Notes under the pieces: model-generated
The model's input: only the letters and a program-made list of their open reading frames with translations
Databases searched by the model: none
Told to the model about the DNA's origin: nothing
Made by a program: the position numbers and the translations under genes
Shown: piece after piece, positions 9,111 through 15,641 of the stretch
Layout: each line of letters begins with the position of its first letter
Position numbering within the stretch: the first letter of the stretch is position 1
Source of the DNA: Streptococcus vicugnae
GTDB lineage: Bacteria > Bacillota > Bacilli > Lactobacillales > Streptococcaceae
Direction: 5' to 3'
Length of the DNA: 64,000 nucleotides
NCBI RefSeq assembly: GCF_016461705.1
Contig: NZ_JAEMHW010000001.1
Location: 496,001-560,000 of the forward strand

Positions 9111-9259
9111 TTTTCAATCATTGTTGCGGCTAAACTTATTAATTTGCATAGTATTTACTTTCTAAAGGCACTTACTAGTTAGAAAAAGCAAGTGATTTTG
9201 TTTTCTCTAACTAATAACTGGCTTTATCTTACAAGACCTTACATATAGGAGAATATATT

Positions 9260-9916
9260 ATGGATTTATCTAACCTTACTAAAAAAAATCAGGAATTCGT
9301 TCATATTGCTACTAATCAATTGATTGAAGATGGCAAATCAGATGAAGAAATCAAAGCAATTTTGGAAGAAGTTTTGCCTACAATCATCGAAAATCAAAAA
9401 AAAGGATTGACTGCTCGTGCCCTTCTTGGTGCACCAACAGTTTGGGCTGCTTCTTTCACTGAAAAAACTTCTGATACCAAAGCAAAACAAGAAAAGAAAA
9501 ATGATAACCCATGGTTAATGTGGTTAGATACTTCACTTCTATTCGTCGGTGTTGTTGCCCTTCTTAACGCTCTTATGGGATTCTTCAATTCAGCAACAAC
9601 AAGCTCTGGACTCTTCTCATTGCTTGCCCTTGGTTTTGGTGGTGGTGCTGCTATGTACGCAACTTACCACTTCATCTACCGCCACGCTGGTAAACCTAAG
9701 AGCGAACGTCCAGGACTTGGTAAAACTATCTTGGTACTTGGTTTGGCTATGCTAGGATGGATTCTCCTATACACAGCTACCGCCTTCCTACCAGCAGTTC
9801 TTAACCCACAATTGCCACCTATCGTAATGCTTATCATCGGTCTTGCATCACTTGTCGGGCGTTACTTCCTTCAAAAGAAATTTAACATCCTTAATGCAAT
9901 GACACCACAACAATAA
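9260..9916 (+). CDS. DUF1129 membrane protein
   Basis: 218 residues; GGAG precedes the ATG by 10 bases. Residues 1-50 form a charged, probably helical cytoplasmic region starting MDLSNLTKKNQEFVHIATNQ, then a linker rich in Lys/Asn and five or six hydrophobic segments (about 82-210), ending with a short polar tail. This matches the DUF1129 family found next to corA in streptococci. Function unknown; the neighbour suggests, but does not show, a role linked to ion or envelope homeostasis. Confidence 0.75.
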   Translation: MDLSNLTKKNQEFVHIATNQLIEDGKSDEEIKAILEEVLPTIIENQKKGLTARALLGAPTVWAASFTEKTSDTKAKQEKKNDNPWLMWLDTSLLFVGVVALLNALMGFFNSATTSSGLFSLLALGFGGGAAMYATYHFIYRHAGKPKSERPGLGKTILVLGLAMLGWILLYTATAFLPAVLNPQLPPIVMLIIGLASLVGRYFLQKKFNILNAMTPQQ

Positions 9917-9928
9917 ATGTAACAAATA

Positions 9929-9962
9929 CCTCACTAAACATAGTGTTTAGTGAGGCTTTTGT
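9929..9962. terminator. Terminator after DUF1129 gene
   Basis: Perfect 12-bp stem CCTCACTAAACA/TGTTTAGTGAGG with a 3-base loop and TTTT on the plus strand. It also sits at the end of the convergent lipoprotein gene. Confidence 0.9.
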
Positions 9963-10393
9963 TATTTAGAACGTAAACTCAAAACAATATCATCTGGCCA
10001 ATTTGACACAACTTTGATATTATCAAGATCATTCACTTTTAATTTCTTAGCTGAAAAATAAGTTTTATGATGATATCGAATATTAAAATCATCTTGACTT
10101 TCTTCTTGGACATCTTCTAATTGATTATCATTTAAATAAAAATTAGTCTTCTGTCCTTTTTTCAAATCATCTTTTGTAAACATAAGATACACTGTTCCTG
10201 TAAAATCCTCAGGCAATTCTCGTTTCTCATTAACACTCACCGTCAGGACATCTTTTAAATTCAGCTGCTTTTCTTCTTTTTTCACTGCTGTTTGAACAGC
10301 GTCTGTGGTATCATAAGCAACATCTGAGATAATACCACAACCTGACAACATACCACACAAAAACAGCACTCCCAAAACTTTAATCACTTTCAT
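9962..10393 (-). CDS. Putative lipoprotein, unknown function
   Basis: 143 residues from the ATG at 10393 (AGGAG nine bases upstream; the preceding GTG is also in frame). Signal peptide VIKVLGVLFLCGMLSGCG with lipobox LSGC, so the mature protein would be lipid-anchored at Cys about 19. The rest is charged with no cysteine pair or known domain that I can recognise. It overlaps the end of the HTH regulator gene and is the last gene of a three-gene operon. Confidence 0.75.
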   Translation of the reverse strand: MKVIKVLGVLFLCGMLSGCGIISDVAYDTTDAVQTAVKKEEKQLNLKDVLTVSVNEKRELPEDFTGTVYLMFTKDDLKKGQKTNFYLNDNQLEDVQEESQDDFNIRYHHKTYFSAKKLKVNDLDNIKVVSNWPDDIVLSLRSK

Positions 10394-10604
10394 CACAATC
10401 TCTCCTATACTCTAAAATATCTCCCGGCTGGCAATCTAATTCCCTACAAATACTCATTAGAGTATTAAACCTAATTCCTTTTGCTTTGCCAGTTTTTAAA
10501 ATCGATAAATTAGCTTCCGTAATTCCAATTTTTTCAGCAAATTCTTTAGACTTTACATTTCTTGACTTCAGAAGTCTATCTAAATTTACTTTTATTTCTT
10601 CCAT
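10380..10604 (-). CDS. YozG-like Cro/CI HTH regulator
   Basis: 74 residues if started at the ATG one base after the stop of the DUF2975 gene (TGATATG arrangement); in-frame ATGs at 10619 and 10622 are alternatives, and none has a clear ribosome site, so translational coupling is likely. Helix-turn-helix region KEFAEKIGITEANLSILKTG (about residues 19-38) and a C-terminal LDCQPGDILEY, typical of the small regulators paired with DUF2975 membrane proteins. Probably binds the twin palindromes upstream of the operon (inference). Confidence 0.85.
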   Translation of the reverse strand: MEEIKVNLDRLLKSRNVKSKEFAEKIGITEANLSILKTGKAKGIRFNTLMSICRELDCQPGDILEYRRDCDESD

Positions 10605-10605
10605 A

Positions 10606-11130
10606 TCAAATAATTTCATCATGGTCTTTTTGTAACTGATAACCACGCTTCAATACAACAATAGCAACATCATTAATAATAATCAACAAGATATTCACAA
10701 GATAGTCCTTAAATGACAAGTCAAAAATACTGCTAACATTTTCCATTTGAAAATATTTAAACGACATGTTAATAAGTAATTGAACACCTGTGAATAACAC
10801 TTGATAAAGCAAGACTTTAGAAAGAAAATCGATATTCTCAGAGCAAAAATATGCTTCTTTTTGAAAATTTGTCAACAACTTATCCAAAGAAAGCATCATC
10901 CTAAAAAGAAGATAGAAAAGAATTATTGTCATTATCAAAACAAGAATCGGAAACCAGACAGAAACCTGGACACTTCGATAACCGTAGTCTAAAGTAAAAT
11001 GACCGTCATGATTTTGTCCATCAAAAAAGACTACAAAAATCCCAAGTAGCATCGCAAAGATACCTGCGATTGACAAATAACGTACAATCTTAACTACTTC
11101 TCTCCCAACCTTTAAAATAATATCTTTCAT
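10606..11130 (-). CDS. DUF2975 membrane protein
   Basis: 174 residues with four hydrophobic segments (about 16-36, 57-78, 104-125, 138-160). The ribosome site AAGGTGAGG is close to the ATG. DUF2975 proteins are nearly always encoded directly before a YozG-type HTH regulator, as here (the stop codon ends one base before the next ATG). The pair may form a membrane sensor with its regulator; the signal is unknown. First gene of the operon with the regulator and lipoprotein. Confidence 0.85.
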   Translation of the reverse strand: MKDIILKVGREVVKIVRYLSIAGIFAMLLGIFVVFFDGQNHDGHFTLDYGYRSVQVSVWFPILVLIMTIILFYLLFRMMLSLDKLLTNFQKEAYFCSENIDFLSKVLLYQVLFTGVQLLINMSFKYFQMENVSSIFDLSFKDYLVNILLIIINDVAIVVLKRGYQLQKDHDEII

Positions 11131-11142
11131 ACCTCACCTTAA

Positions 11143-11161
11143 ATTATTGTTTTACAATAAT
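11143..11161. promoter_or_regulatory. Operator candidate 1 (perfect palindrome)
   Basis: ATTATTGT-TTT-ACAATAAT, an 8-bp perfect inverted repeat with a 3-base centre, 13 bases upstream of the DUF2975 start. Confidence 0.55.
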
Positions 11162-11173
11162 CTTCTTTTAAAA

Positions 11174-11192
11174 ATTATTTTAAAACAATAAT
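11174..11192. promoter_or_regulatory. Operator candidate 2
   Basis: Second 19-base copy of the same palindrome with one arm degenerate (ATTATTTT against ACAATAAT). The two centres are 31 bp apart, close to three helical turns, which suits cooperative binding by the HTH protein of this operon. Confidence 0.5.
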
Positions 11193-11223
11193 TACCACTT
11201 GTAAAGTTCAAAATTTTAGCAAC

Positions 11224-11256
11224 AAAAAAACGACCTCTTTCGAAGTCGTTTTTTCT
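11224..11256. terminator. Terminator of rpsF-ssb-rpsR
   Basis: Stem AAAACGAC/GTCGTTTT with T tracts on both strands, 15 bases past the rpsR stop on the minus strand. Confidence 0.85.
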
Positions 11257-11271
11257 ATTCATCGCAACGAA

Positions 11272-11511
11272 TTAGTCTTCGTTTACGAATGGCATAAGAG
11301 CCATAACGCGAGCGCGTTTGATAGCTGTTGTTACTTTACGTTGGTTTTTAGCTGAAGTTCCAGTTACGCGACGTGGAAGAATTTTACCACGTTCTGAAAC
11401 GAAACGGCTAAGAAGCTCAGTATCTTTGTAATCAACATATTCAATTTTGTTAGCTGCGATGTAATCAACTTTTTTACGGCGTTTGAATCCGCCACGACGT
11501 TGTTGAGCCAT
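11272..11511 (-). CDS. rpsR: Ribosomal protein bS18
   Basis: 79 residues, standard length, basic N-terminus [12 protein letters not shown] and the family core [20 protein letters not shown]. bS18 binds bS6 on the platform of the 30S subunit. Third gene of the conserved rpsF-ssb-rpsR operon; its own ribosome site AAGGAG lies before the ATG. Confidence 0.98.
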   Translation of the reverse strand: MAQQRRGGFKRRKKVDYIAANKIEYVDYKDTELLSRFVSERGKILPRRVTGTSAKNQRKVTTAIKRARVMALMPFVNED

Positions 11512-11576
11512 GTTTTATTCTCCTTTATATTATTGTTGTTTCAAGTTTTTAGACAAACCTGATGTGTCCATATCCA

Positions 11577-12086
11577 TTAGAATGGAAGATCGTCATCTGA
11601 AATGTCCATTGGGTTAGAATTACCAAATGGGCTTTCGTCACGACCGAAGTTAGGTGTTTGTTGCTGTGAAGGTTGTGATGAGAAACCACCGTTTGAAGCT
11701 CCACCAAATGATGAATTGTTATTAAATCCACCGTTGAATGAGCCATTTGATTGACCTTCACGTGTAGCACGACTTTCCAAGATTTGGAAATTATCTGCAA
11801 TCACTTCTGTTACATAAACACGTTGACCTTGTTGGTTTTCATAATTACGAGTCTGAATACGACCTGTGATACCAACCAATGTGCCTTTTTTAGCCCAGTT
11901 AGCCAAGTTTTCAGCTTGCTGACGCCAAATCACACAGTTAATGAAATCAGCTTCACGTTCACCATTTTGATTCTTGAAGTTGCGGTTTACAGCAAGTGTA
12001 AAAGTAGCAACTGCTTGATTAGATGGTGTGTAACGAAGTTCTGCATCGCGGGTCATGCGACCGACAAGTACTACATTATTAATCAT
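11577..12086 (-). CDS. ssb: Single-stranded DNA-binding protein
   Basis: 169 residues. N-terminal OB fold beginning [20 protein letters not shown] (about 1-105), a flexible Gly/Asn/Gln-rich linker, and the acidic tip DISDDDLPF that recruits replication and repair partners. Binds and protects single-stranded DNA as a tetramer. Lies 11 bases downstream of rpsF and 65 bases before rpsR. Confidence 0.98.
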   Translation of the reverse strand: MINNVVLVGRMTRDAELRYTPSNQAVATFTLAVNRNFKNQNGEREADFINCVIWRQQAENLANWAKKGTLVGITGRIQTRNYENQQGQRVYVTEVIADNFQILESRATREGQSNGSFNGGFNNNSSFGGASNGGFSSQPSQQQTPNFGRDESPFGNSNPMDISDDDLPF

Positions 12087-12097
12087 AAAATACCTTC

Positions 12098-12388
12098 TTA
12101 CGCGTCAAGTTTAACGATCATGTGACGAAGAATGTCACCGTTGATTTTTGAAAGACGGTCAAACTCGTTAAGAGCTACTGCATCTTCTGCTTCAACGTTA
12201 ACAACGTGGTAAAGTCCTTCGCGGAAATCTTGGATTTCGTATGCAAGACGACGTTTTTCCCAGTCTTTTGATTCAACAACAGTTGCACCGTTGTCAGTCA
12301 AGATAGAGTCAAAGCGTGCTACCAAAGCGTTTTTAGCTTCTTCTTCAATGTTTGGACGAATAATGTAAAGAATTTCGTATTTAGCCAT
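12098..12388 (-). CDS. rpsF: Ribosomal protein bS6
   Basis: 96 residues, standard length; starts [20 protein letters not shown] and contains the family core [11 protein letters not shown]. Partner of bS18 on the 30S platform. First gene of the operon, preceded by AAGGAGGAAAAA. Confidence 0.98.
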   Translation of the reverse strand: MAKYEILYIIRPNIEEEAKNALVARFDSILTDNGATVVESKDWEKRRLAYEIQDFREGLYHVVNVEAEDAVALNEFDRLSKINGDILRHMIVKLDA

Positions 12389-12492
12389 TGATATTTTTCC
12401 TCCTTTTGGTCTAATGACCCGTGAACATTATCACGAGTAAGTGAGGCGTACTCACAATAAACTATTATACTATACCTTGTTTTAATGTGCAA
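12389..12492 (-). promoter_or_regulatory. rpsF promoter and two-hairpin leader
   Basis: Minus-strand -35 TTGCAC (12487-12492), 17-bp spacer, -10 TATAAT (12464-12469). The leader has two hairpins: GTGAG/CTCAC (12441-12455) and ACTCGTGA/TCACGGGT (12417-12438). Position and shape fit the known autoregulation of such operons by the S6-S18 complex, but I could not confirm the conserved binding motif. Confidence 0.6.
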
Positions 12493-12539
12493 GAGATTTG
12501 TGTGTTACAAAATGATGTTATTTTATTGTTCAAAAACAA

Positions 12540-12562
12540 AAAAGCAGTTCGTATCTGCTCCT
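12540..12562 (-). terminator. Terminator of the 54-residue gene
   Basis: Minus strand AGCAG/CTGCT stem with 7-base loop followed by TTTTTTG, directly after the small gene. Confidence 0.65.
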
Positions 12563-12566
12563 TTGT

Positions 12567-12731
12567 TTAGAAATCACCTTTATTAGAAACCACTAGATTC
12601 GTTTCATAAAGTTCTGTCGCAAAATCTAATCCTTTTCTAAAGGCATTAGCTTCTTCACGACTTTCAAAAATCTTTTGTGCTTGAACATATTGTTGTCCAC
12701 TGCGCCAATACATCTTTCTAACAACCCACAT
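12567..12731 (-). CDS. Small protein of 54 residues, unknown function
   Basis: Complete small gene: extended -10 promoter (12768-12776), AAAGGA three bases before the ATG, 54 codons and its own terminator. The product opens MWVVRKMYWRSGQQYVQAQK and contains FESREEANAFRKGLDFATEL, a regular charged helix-forming pattern, with no signal peptide or membrane segment. The tidy gene structure and biased codons support a real protein. I do not recognise a family. Confidence 0.7.
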   Translation of the reverse strand: MWVVRKMYWRSGQQYVQAQKIFESREEANAFRKGLDFATELYETNLVVSNKGDF

Positions 12732-12767
12732 ATCCTTTACCTCGCTTTTTTAGCTAGTATAAGGTTA

Positions 12768-12776
12768 ATTATAGCA
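12768..12776 (-). promoter_or_regulatory. Promoter of the 54-residue gene
   Basis: Minus strand TGC followed by TATAAT (12768-12773), an extended -10, 37 bases before the ATG. Confidence 0.55.
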
Positions 12777-12897
12777 CAAATTGTTGAACAATTCATAAAA
12801 TTAAGTTTTGTCTTTAAGTTTTAATATAATATTCAAATTTACTTAACAGATTTTTTGTGAAAGCGAAACAGAAACAACAATAAAAAGGCGAGAAACT

Positions 12898-12948
12898 GAA
12901 CTGCACCCCAAAAGTTAGGCAAAAAATCTAACGAATGGGGTGCAGTTC
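12898..12948. repeat. IS-end-like perfect hairpin
   Basis: GAACTGCACCCC (12898-12909) is exactly repeated in inverted form at 12937-12948, with a second inner pair GTTAG/CTAAC. The outer arms resemble the terminal repeats of IS3-family elements in streptococci, fused head to head with no transposase between. It lies 31 bases past the coiled-coil gene and may act as its terminator. The surrounding 12777-12979 shows nothing else. Confidence 0.5.
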
Positions 12949-12979
12949 ATTTCGCTAGTAGTTGAAAGTTCAACTTTAT

Positions 12980-13198
12980 TTATCCATTTTCATTGATTAC
13001 TTCTCCATTCATTTTCTTGACATTTTTAAGGTATAAGTCTGCTGCTTTTTGACTTTCTTCAAAGACCTTCGTCAAGCTGAGAGAAGCTTCTGCAATGGAA
13101 CCGGCTTGGGTTAGTTTTATTTCTTGATCTGTTAGCTTTTCATTAGCTTTAGATAGTTCATCTCTTAGCCGATCAATCTCCTTACTCTGGGCTAACAT
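12980..13198 (-). CDS. Coiled-coil protein, probably 5-prime damaged
   Basis: 72 residues from the first ATG, all predicted coiled coil and helix: AQSKEIDRLRDELSKANEKL then KLTQAGSIAEASLSLTKVFE. The frame stays open 75 bases further upstream to 13273 and that part reads as sensible protein (KLTKKIRKLKRIELYEIM), matching what I recall of longer streptococcal homologues. No start codon or ribosome site is in that part; an ATG at 13285 would be in frame after removal of one A from the AAAA run at about 13277. A recent frameshift, or an internal start at 13198, are both possible. Function unknown. Confidence 0.55.
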   Translation of the reverse strand: MLAQSKEIDRLRDELSKANEKLTDQEIKLTQAGSIAEASLSLTKVFEESQKAADLYLKNVKKMNGEVINENG

Positions 13199-13282
13199 AA
13201 TTTCATATAATTCGATGCGTTTTAATTTCCGAATTTTTTTCGTTAATTTTGCGATGATGGCAATTCTATCATTTTAAAGCCA

Positions 13283-13320
13283 TAAAAAAGAAGCTGGGTA
13301 CTCTTGCCCAGCCTCTCTAA
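13283..13320 (-). terminator. Terminator of the RYKNGD peptide array
   Basis: Minus strand GCTGGG (complement of 13307-13312) pairs with CCCAGC (13293-13298), loop of 8, then TTCTTTTTTATG. It ends the peptide transcription unit 48 bases past the last peptide stop. Confidence 0.8.
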
Positions 13321-13367
13321 AAAATATTTTTTTCGTATGTCATCTAACATACCATTCTCATAAGGAG

Positions 13368-13424
13368 TTAGGCTGTTAGACTATTATCTCCGTTTTTATA
13401 GCGACTTAAATTCATTTTCAGCAT
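13368..13424 (-). CDS. RYKNGD peptide 6 (18 residues)
   Basis: MLKMNLSRYKNGDNSLTA. GGAGG lies seven bases before the ATG, ideal spacing. Last cassette of the array, 27 bases after the stop of cassette 5. Shares the core N-L-[GSA]-RYKNGD with its neighbours, followed by a five-residue tail. No signal peptide or cysteine. No family recognised. Confidence 0.7.
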   Translation of the reverse strand: MLKMNLSRYKNGDNSLTA

Positions 13425-13451
13425 TGTACAATTACCTCCATGAGTTTTTTA

Positions 13452-13502
13452 TCAACTATTTTTTACATTGGTATCACCGTTTTTATATCTTGCTACGTTC
13501 AT
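13452..13502 (-). CDS. RYKNGD peptide 5 (16 residues)
   Basis: MNVARYKNGDTNVKNS, preceded by GGAGG eight bases upstream. It has the shortest N-terminal part (four residues before the motif). Its arginine is encoded by AGA whereas other copies use CGG, CGC or CGT, so the peptide, not the DNA repeat, is what is kept. Confidence 0.7.
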   Translation of the reverse strand: MNVARYKNGDTNVKNS

Positions 13503-13548
13503 AAGATACCTCCATTAATTGAAAATACTCACATAACAACGATAATAA

Positions 13549-13647
13549 TCAGTTCATTTTTTCTGTTTCTTTGATAGGGCGATTTACTCGTCGCCATATC
13601 TTTTTTGAGTCTCCATTTTTGTAACGGCCTACATTGATTGCTTTCAT
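13549..13647 (-). CDS. RYKNGD peptide 4 (32 residues)
   Basis: Begins MKAINVGRYKNGDSKKIWRR and continues 12 more basic residues to a TGA. Longest member, with a highly cationic tail (nine Lys or Arg after the motif). This one lacks a GGAGG site; GAAAG lies 9-13 bases upstream, and an in-frame ATG nine codons earlier also lacks a site. It may therefore be translated poorly or be a changed copy. Confidence 0.6.
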   Translation of the reverse strand: MKAINVGRYKNGDSKKIWRRVNRPIKETEKMN

Positions 13648-13778
13648 ATCTATCACAACTTTCGTTAAAAGCATTTGAACATGGAAGCAATATGATTAGA
13701 AGCCCTTTCGATTACTACTGTTACTAGCAACAAGATCAACCGGTAATATTTCTTGCACTAGCTATTTCTAACCGTTCA

Positions 13779-13799
13779 CTTCCAATTTAATATTTTCAT
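13779..13799 (-). other. Possible degenerate seventh peptide cassette
   Basis: ATG AAA ATA TTA AAT gives MKILN, the same opening pattern as the intact cassettes, but a stop follows two codons later and RYKNGD is absent. GGAGTG lies 15 bases upstream. The 13648-13845 stretch between cassettes 4 and 3 otherwise shows no ORF. Confidence 0.35.
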
Positions 13800-13845
13800 A
13801 TAAAATGTGACATCACTCCTTCATTGACTTTTATTCAACTAGTTG

Positions 13846-13887
13846 TTAGTCTCCATTTTTGTAACGACCTACATTAACTATCAACAT
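13846..13887 (-). CDS. RYKNGD peptide 3 (13 residues)
   Basis: MLIVNVGRYKNGD with the stop directly after the motif, so the motif is the C-terminus. GGAGG lies eight bases before the ATG. Codons for RYKNGD are CGT TAC AAA AAT GGA GAC. Confidence 0.7.
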   Translation of the reverse strand: MLIVNVGRYKNGD

Positions 13888-13956
13888 AAGGCGTTCCTCC
13901 GATGTACTTTGTTACAAGTTTTGAAAACGAGGTAATTTTTATGGCTATCAAAGTGC

Positions 13957-13998
13957 CTAATCACCATTTTTATAGCGTCCTAAGTTAAATTTCAACAT
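13957..13998 (-). CDS. RYKNGD peptide 2 (13 residues)
   Basis: MLKFNLGRYKNGD, again ending at the motif. GGAGG lies eight bases before the ATG, 33 bases after the stop of cassette 1. Codons for RYKNGD are CGC TAT AAA AAT GGT GAT. Confidence 0.7.
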   Translation of the reverse strand: MLKFNLGRYKNGD

Positions 13999-14031
13999 AA
14001 GCGCCACCTCCGTAAAGTTAACTGTGCCTAC

Positions 14032-14091
14032 TTAACTCCGACTAGAGACTTTATCACCATTTTTATACCGGGCGACATGTGGTTTCATCAT
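14032..14091 (-). CDS. RYKNGD peptide 1 (19 residues)
   Basis: MMKPHVARYKNGDKVSSRS, first cassette after the promoter. GGAGG lies 11 bases before the first of two ATGs. Arg codon is CGG. Transcript leader is about 45 bases. Confidence 0.7.
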   Translation of the reverse strand: MMKPHVARYKNGDKVSSRS

Positions 14092-14144
14092 AAGAACTGT
14101 TACCTCCTTACTTCGTTTCTTTTGTCATCCTTCTTTACACTTAT

Positions 14145-14174
14145 ATTATAATGTAACCGCTTACCTTTTGTCAA
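14145..14174 (-). promoter_or_regulatory. Consensus promoter of the peptide array
   Basis: Minus strand -35 TTGACA (14169-14174) and -10 TATAAT (14145-14150), both perfect consensus, spacer 18 bp. It is among the best-matching promoters in the window and reads only into the peptide array. Confidence 0.8.
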
Positions 14175-14237
14175 GAGATATGAGTTTTTTTTAAGCATTT
14201 TTTTCAAGAAGTTTTATTACCCTAAAAAAATGATCTT

Positions 14238-14252
14238 TGCTACAATGGTAAC
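14238..14252 (+). promoter_or_regulatory. mutY promoter, leaderless arrangement
   Basis: TGC TACAAT (14238-14246) is followed by six bases and then the mutY ATG. Initiation at the usual distance would start the RNA on or next to the A of ATG. No Shine-Dalgarno sequence is possible. Confidence 0.6.
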
Positions 14253-15395
14253 ATGATTAATTTAAAAGACTATGGCATTGATATGTGGGATACCGAAAAG
14301 ATTGCTTCTTTTCGCCGTACCCTGCTCAATTGGTATGATAATGAAAAGCGTGATCTTCCTTGGCGAAGAACTAAAAATCCTTATCACATTTGGGTTTCTG
14401 AAATCATGCTGCAGCAGACACAGGTGGTTACAGTCATTCCTTACTATGAACGCTTTTTAGAATGGTTCCCAACAGTTGAAGACTTAGCTAATGCACCTGA
14501 AGAAAAATTGCTCAAAGCATGGGAAGGACTTGGCTATTACTCTCGCGTGCGCAATATGCAAAAAGCTGCGCAAGAAATCATGGAAAAATTTGACGGTATT
14601 TTTCCCAACAATCACAAAGATATTCTTTCTCTAAAAGGCATCGGTCCTTATACGGCTGGTGCGATTTCAAGCATTGCTTTCGGGCTTGCTGAACCTGCTG
14701 TCGATGGTAATGTTATGCGAGTCATGGCACGCCTTTTTGAAGTCAATTATGATATTGGTGACCCTAAGAATAGGAAAATTTTCCAAGCAATTATGGAAAT
14801 TTTAATTGACCCTGAACGTCCTGGGGATTTCAATCAAGCTCTCATGGACTTGGGAACCGATATCGAATCCGCCAAAAATCCTCGTCCTGATGAATCTCCT
14901 ATTCGCTTTTTCAGCGCAGCTTATTTACATGGCACTTATGACAAATACCCAATTAAACTGCCTAAGAAAAAGCCAAAAACGTTGCAAATTCAAGCGTTTG
15001 TCATTCGAAACAGTGATGGAGACTTCCTCTTAGAAAAGAATCTGGATGGACGTCTACTTGGTGGCTTCTGGTCATTTCCAATCATTCAAACAGACTTCAT
15101 CGCACAGCAACTGGATTTGTTTGAAAAAAATGATACTAACCTTCAAACCATCTCCCAAAAAGATTTATTTGAAAAAGATTATCAGTTAACTCCTACTTGG
15201 ACCAATCAACACTTTGCTCAAGTCAAGCATACCTTTAGCCACCAAAAATGGACTATCGAACTGACAGAAGGTTTGGTTAAAAATGATAAGTTCACGTCAG
15301 AAAAAGAACTCCGCTGGGTGCCAGAAAACCAACTCTCACAATACCCCATGGCAACACCTCAGAAAAAGATGCTAAAAGAGTATTTAGGAAAATAA
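14253..15395 (+). CDS. mutY: A/G-specific adenine glycosylase
   Basis: 380 residues. MutY removes adenine mispaired with 8-oxoguanine. Helix-hairpin-helix glycosylase core: PWRRTKNPYHIWVSEIMLQQ near residue 29 (catalytic Glu in WVSEIMLQQT), LKGIGPYTAGAI near 128 (HhH) and catalytic Asp in AVDGNVMRV near 150. The usual [4Fe-4S] cluster cysteines after the core are absent (no C-x6-C-x2-C-x5-C), as in some other Firmicute MutY proteins. C-terminal NUDIX-like domain for 8-oxoG recognition from about 245. The start MINLKDYG fits homologues. Confidence 0.95.
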   Translation: MINLKDYGIDMWDTEKIASFRRTLLNWYDNEKRDLPWRRTKNPYHIWVSEIMLQQTQVVTVIPYYERFLEWFPTVEDLANAPEEKLLKAWEGLGYYSRVRNMQKAAQEIMEKFDGIFPNNHKDILSLKGIGPYTAGAISSIAFGLAEPAVDGNVMRVMARLFEVNYDIGDPKNRKIFQAIMEILIDPERPGDFNQALMDLGTDIESAKNPRPDESPIRFFSAAYLHGTYDKYPIKLPKKKPKTLQIQAFVIRNSDGDFLLEKNLDGRLLGGFWSFPIIQTDFIAQQLDLFEKNDTNLQTISQKDLFEKDYQLTPTWTNQHFAQVKHTFSHQKWTIELTEGLVKNDKFTSEKELRWVPENQLSQYPMATPQKKMLKEYLGK

Positions 15396-15497
15396 CATTA
15401 AGCTCACTTTAAGTAAAACTTCCTATAATATAATCATTCCTAATGATAATATCTCAAATTAACTCGGTAATAGGTATTAAAAAACGTTTCCTCAATG

Positions 15498-15525
15498 AAA
15501 GTCCTGATTTTTCAGGACTTTTTTT
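15498..15525 (+). terminator. mutY terminator
   Basis: Stem AAGTCCTGA/TCAGGACTT, 4-base loop, TTTTTTT tail. Confidence 0.9.
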
Positions 15526-15569
15526 GCACGACTGCTATAGTTTTTAATATTACTTCCCCTCCCCTTCAT

Positions 15570-15583
15570 TAAAAACGTTTTCA
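15570..15583. promoter_or_regulatory. cre-like site (CcpA)
   Basis: TAAAAACGTTTTCA matches the CcpA operator consensus TGWAANCGNTNWCA at 13 of 14 positions, 59 bases before the flavin-reductase pair. Suggests carbon catabolite control; inference. Confidence 0.45.
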
Positions 15584-15641
15584 ATTATTTAAAAAAAGGA
15601 GTATGATAAAGGTAATCATTTGTGTAAAAGAGGTAGACTAT

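Noticed and set aside
8925-9182. 85-codon frame between corA and the DUF1129 gene
   Set aside because: GTG start without ribosome site; the frame follows from two palindromic repeat copies 150 bp apart, a multiple of three.
13368-14091. Repeated CACCATTTTTATA-like strings as a C CRISPR-like or nucleotide repeat array
   Set aside because: Spacing is irregular (78 to 240 bases), the repeats differ at synonymous positions, each sits in an ORF with its own ribosome site, and no cas genes are present.
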